DNA of 64,000 nt from Pseudomonas graminis (GTDB lineage Bacteria > Pseudomonadota > Gammaproteobacteria > Pseudomonadales > Pseudomonadaceae): positions 1 to 64,000 of the forward strand of contig NZ_SOCR01000007.1 of NCBI RefSeq assembly GCF_004364335.1. The letters run 5' to 3'. Shown in pieces: positions 63,340-64,000 of the stretch. The notes below the pieces were generated by a model, which was not told the origin of the DNA, ran no database searches, and saw only the letters and a program-made list of their open reading frames with translations. Numbering within the stretch: position 1 is the first letter of the stretch; every line of letters starts with the position of its first letter. A program made the position numbers and the translations under genes.

Positions 63340-64000
63340 ATGGACAACGTCACCATGACCGAAGACACCATCAAACGCCGGGCCCGTGGTTTGGACCGAG
63401 CGTTCGATATTCTCGATTTTCTCAAGGAAACGGGCACGCCGTTGCGGCCCAACGAGATCGCCAGCGGTATCGGCAGCCCGAAATCGACGGTGTATGAGTT
63501 GGTCAGTTCGCTGCTGGAACGGCGCATCCTCGAGACCGTCGGCAAGGACGGCCATGTGTACCTGGGCCGGCAGTTGTACTTCCTTGGGCAGGCGCATCTG
63601 CGCCATTTCGATTTCACCCGGGAGGCCGAAGTCAGCCTGGGTGAAATCGTCGATCAGACCCGGGAAACCGCGCAGATGTGCCTGCTCAACGGGCGCAAAT
63701 ACACCGTCGCGCTGATGAAAGAAGGCGCGCGGCATTTTCGAATTTCGTCGGACATCGGCGAGGACGCGCCGATTCCGTGGACAGCCTCGGGGCGTCTGCT
63801 GCTGGGGCACCTCACCGATCAGGCGATCATCGACCTGATCGACGACGAGGACTTCATTCTGCCGGACGGCAAGCGCCTGCCGATCGAGACGTTTCTCGCC
63901 GAGATCCGCAAGGCCCATGACGACGGCTTCTTTTCCTTCGACAGCATCGCCGACACCTTCACCCATTGCTTCGCCGCGCCCGTGCGGGACAAACAGGGCA
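63340..64000 (+). CDS. IclR-family transcriptional regulator (cut by the window edge)
   Basis: At least 220 residues are encoded and the frame stays open to the end of the window. A winged helix (about 15-75: GLDRAFDILDFLKETGTPLRPNEIAS...KSTVYELVSSLLERRI) precedes the IclR effector domain (LGEIVDQTRETAQMCLLNGRKYTVALMKEG and IPWTASGRLLLGHL). It follows the transport/RidA operon and is the likely ligand of the palindrome at 59657-59672. ATG 63340 was chosen, with GGAAA about 13 bp upstream; ATG 63355 is an alternative. The inducer is probably the imported amino acid. Confidence 0.9.
   Translation, partial: MDNVTMTEDTIKRRARGLDRAFDILDFLKETGTPLRPNEIASGIGSPKSTVYELVSSLLERRILETVGKDGHVYLGRQLYFLGQAHLRHFDFTREAEVSLGEIVDQTRETAQMCLLNGRKYTVALMKEGARHFRISSDIGEDAPIPWTASGRLLLGHLTDQAIIDLIDDEDFILPDGKRLPIETFLAEIRKAHDDGFFSFDSIADTFTHCFAAPVRDKQG

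Noticed and set aside
1..64000. CRISPR arrays, prophage blocks, toxin-antitoxin pairs, biosynthetic gene clusters, tRNA and rRNA genes
   Set aside because: None was recognised on reading through; the repeats present are REP/REPIN-type and structured intergenic units, not spacer arrays.

Overview
The window looks like chromosomal DNA of a Pseudomonas (fluorescens/syringae type). The evidence is GC-rich coding sequence, several families of Pseudomonas-style REP/REPIN palindromes between genes, a complete ptxS-kguEKTD 2-ketogluconate operon, a lexA2-imuA-imuB-dnaE2 mutagenesis cassette, a DUF1652-like small protein and a BdlA-like chemoreceptor. No prophage, transposase, CRISPR array, rRNA or tRNA was seen. 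The only trace of integration is the C-terminal fragment of a tyrosine recombinase near 55.5 kb.

Layout. 0-9 kb: an XPD/DinG-like helicase with an N-terminal Cas4-like nuclease domain, phosphoglucomutase, a pirin, and a UvrD-like helicase. 9-11.3 kb: a DUF1652-like protein and a membrane chemoreceptor. 11.8-17.1 kb: kguD-kguT-kguK-kguE-ptxS on the minus strand, with PtxS-type palindromes before both kguE and ptxS. 18-21 kb: a sulfonate/nitrate-type ABC permease and binding protein without an ATPase gene, then a histidine phosphatase-like protein. 21.2-29.6 kb: DNA repair genes (alkA, ogt, then lexA2-imuA-imuB-dnaE2 in a tightly overlapping operon), interrupted by a PEP mutase/isocitrate lyase family enzyme. 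30-33.5 kb: iolG-like dehydrogenase with a LacI regulator, a DUF1989 protein and a conserved hypothetical.

33.6-43.8 kb: sugar-acid catabolism. A zinc alcohol dehydrogenase, a mannitol-dehydrogenase-family oxidoreductase, a FadR-type GntR regulator, uxuA and a hexuronate-type MFS transporter appear to form one regulon, because four copies of TTGG-N5-CCAA lie upstream of its two transcription units. Next to it is a glucarate module (LysR regulator, MFS transporter, glucarate dehydratase). Together with kgu, this part of the chromosome feeds several aldonic, uronic and aldaric acids towards Entner-Doudoroff or 2-oxoglutarate routes.

44.3-47.5 kb: a FecBCD/BtuFCD-type ABC transporter behind a cobalamin riboswitch. 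48-53.5 kb: an Asp/Glu/hydantoin racemase-family protein, an aldo/keto reductase, a ClpP-like protein, small stress-type proteins, an EEP-family nuclease/phosphatase and an MFS exporter. 53.8-59.1 kb: an ABC-F ATPase, the integrase remnant, a secreted protein, a GAF protein, a soluble PAS-PAS chemoreceptor and a Nudix hydrolase. 59.7-64 kb: a polar amino-acid ABC transporter, a RidA protein and an IclR regulator cut by the window edge.

The most unusual content is intergenic. Six copies of a ~300-bp structured unit (five complete, one cut by the window edge) occur, each ending in the same REP type. In four of the five copies whose upstream side is visible, the unit begins within about 10 bp of a stop codon. 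Its stems vary between copies by paired changes, which points to selection on a folded RNA or DNA structure. A second oddity is a 146-bp REP-containing unit present as a tandem pair at two loci 36 kb apart in opposite orientation.
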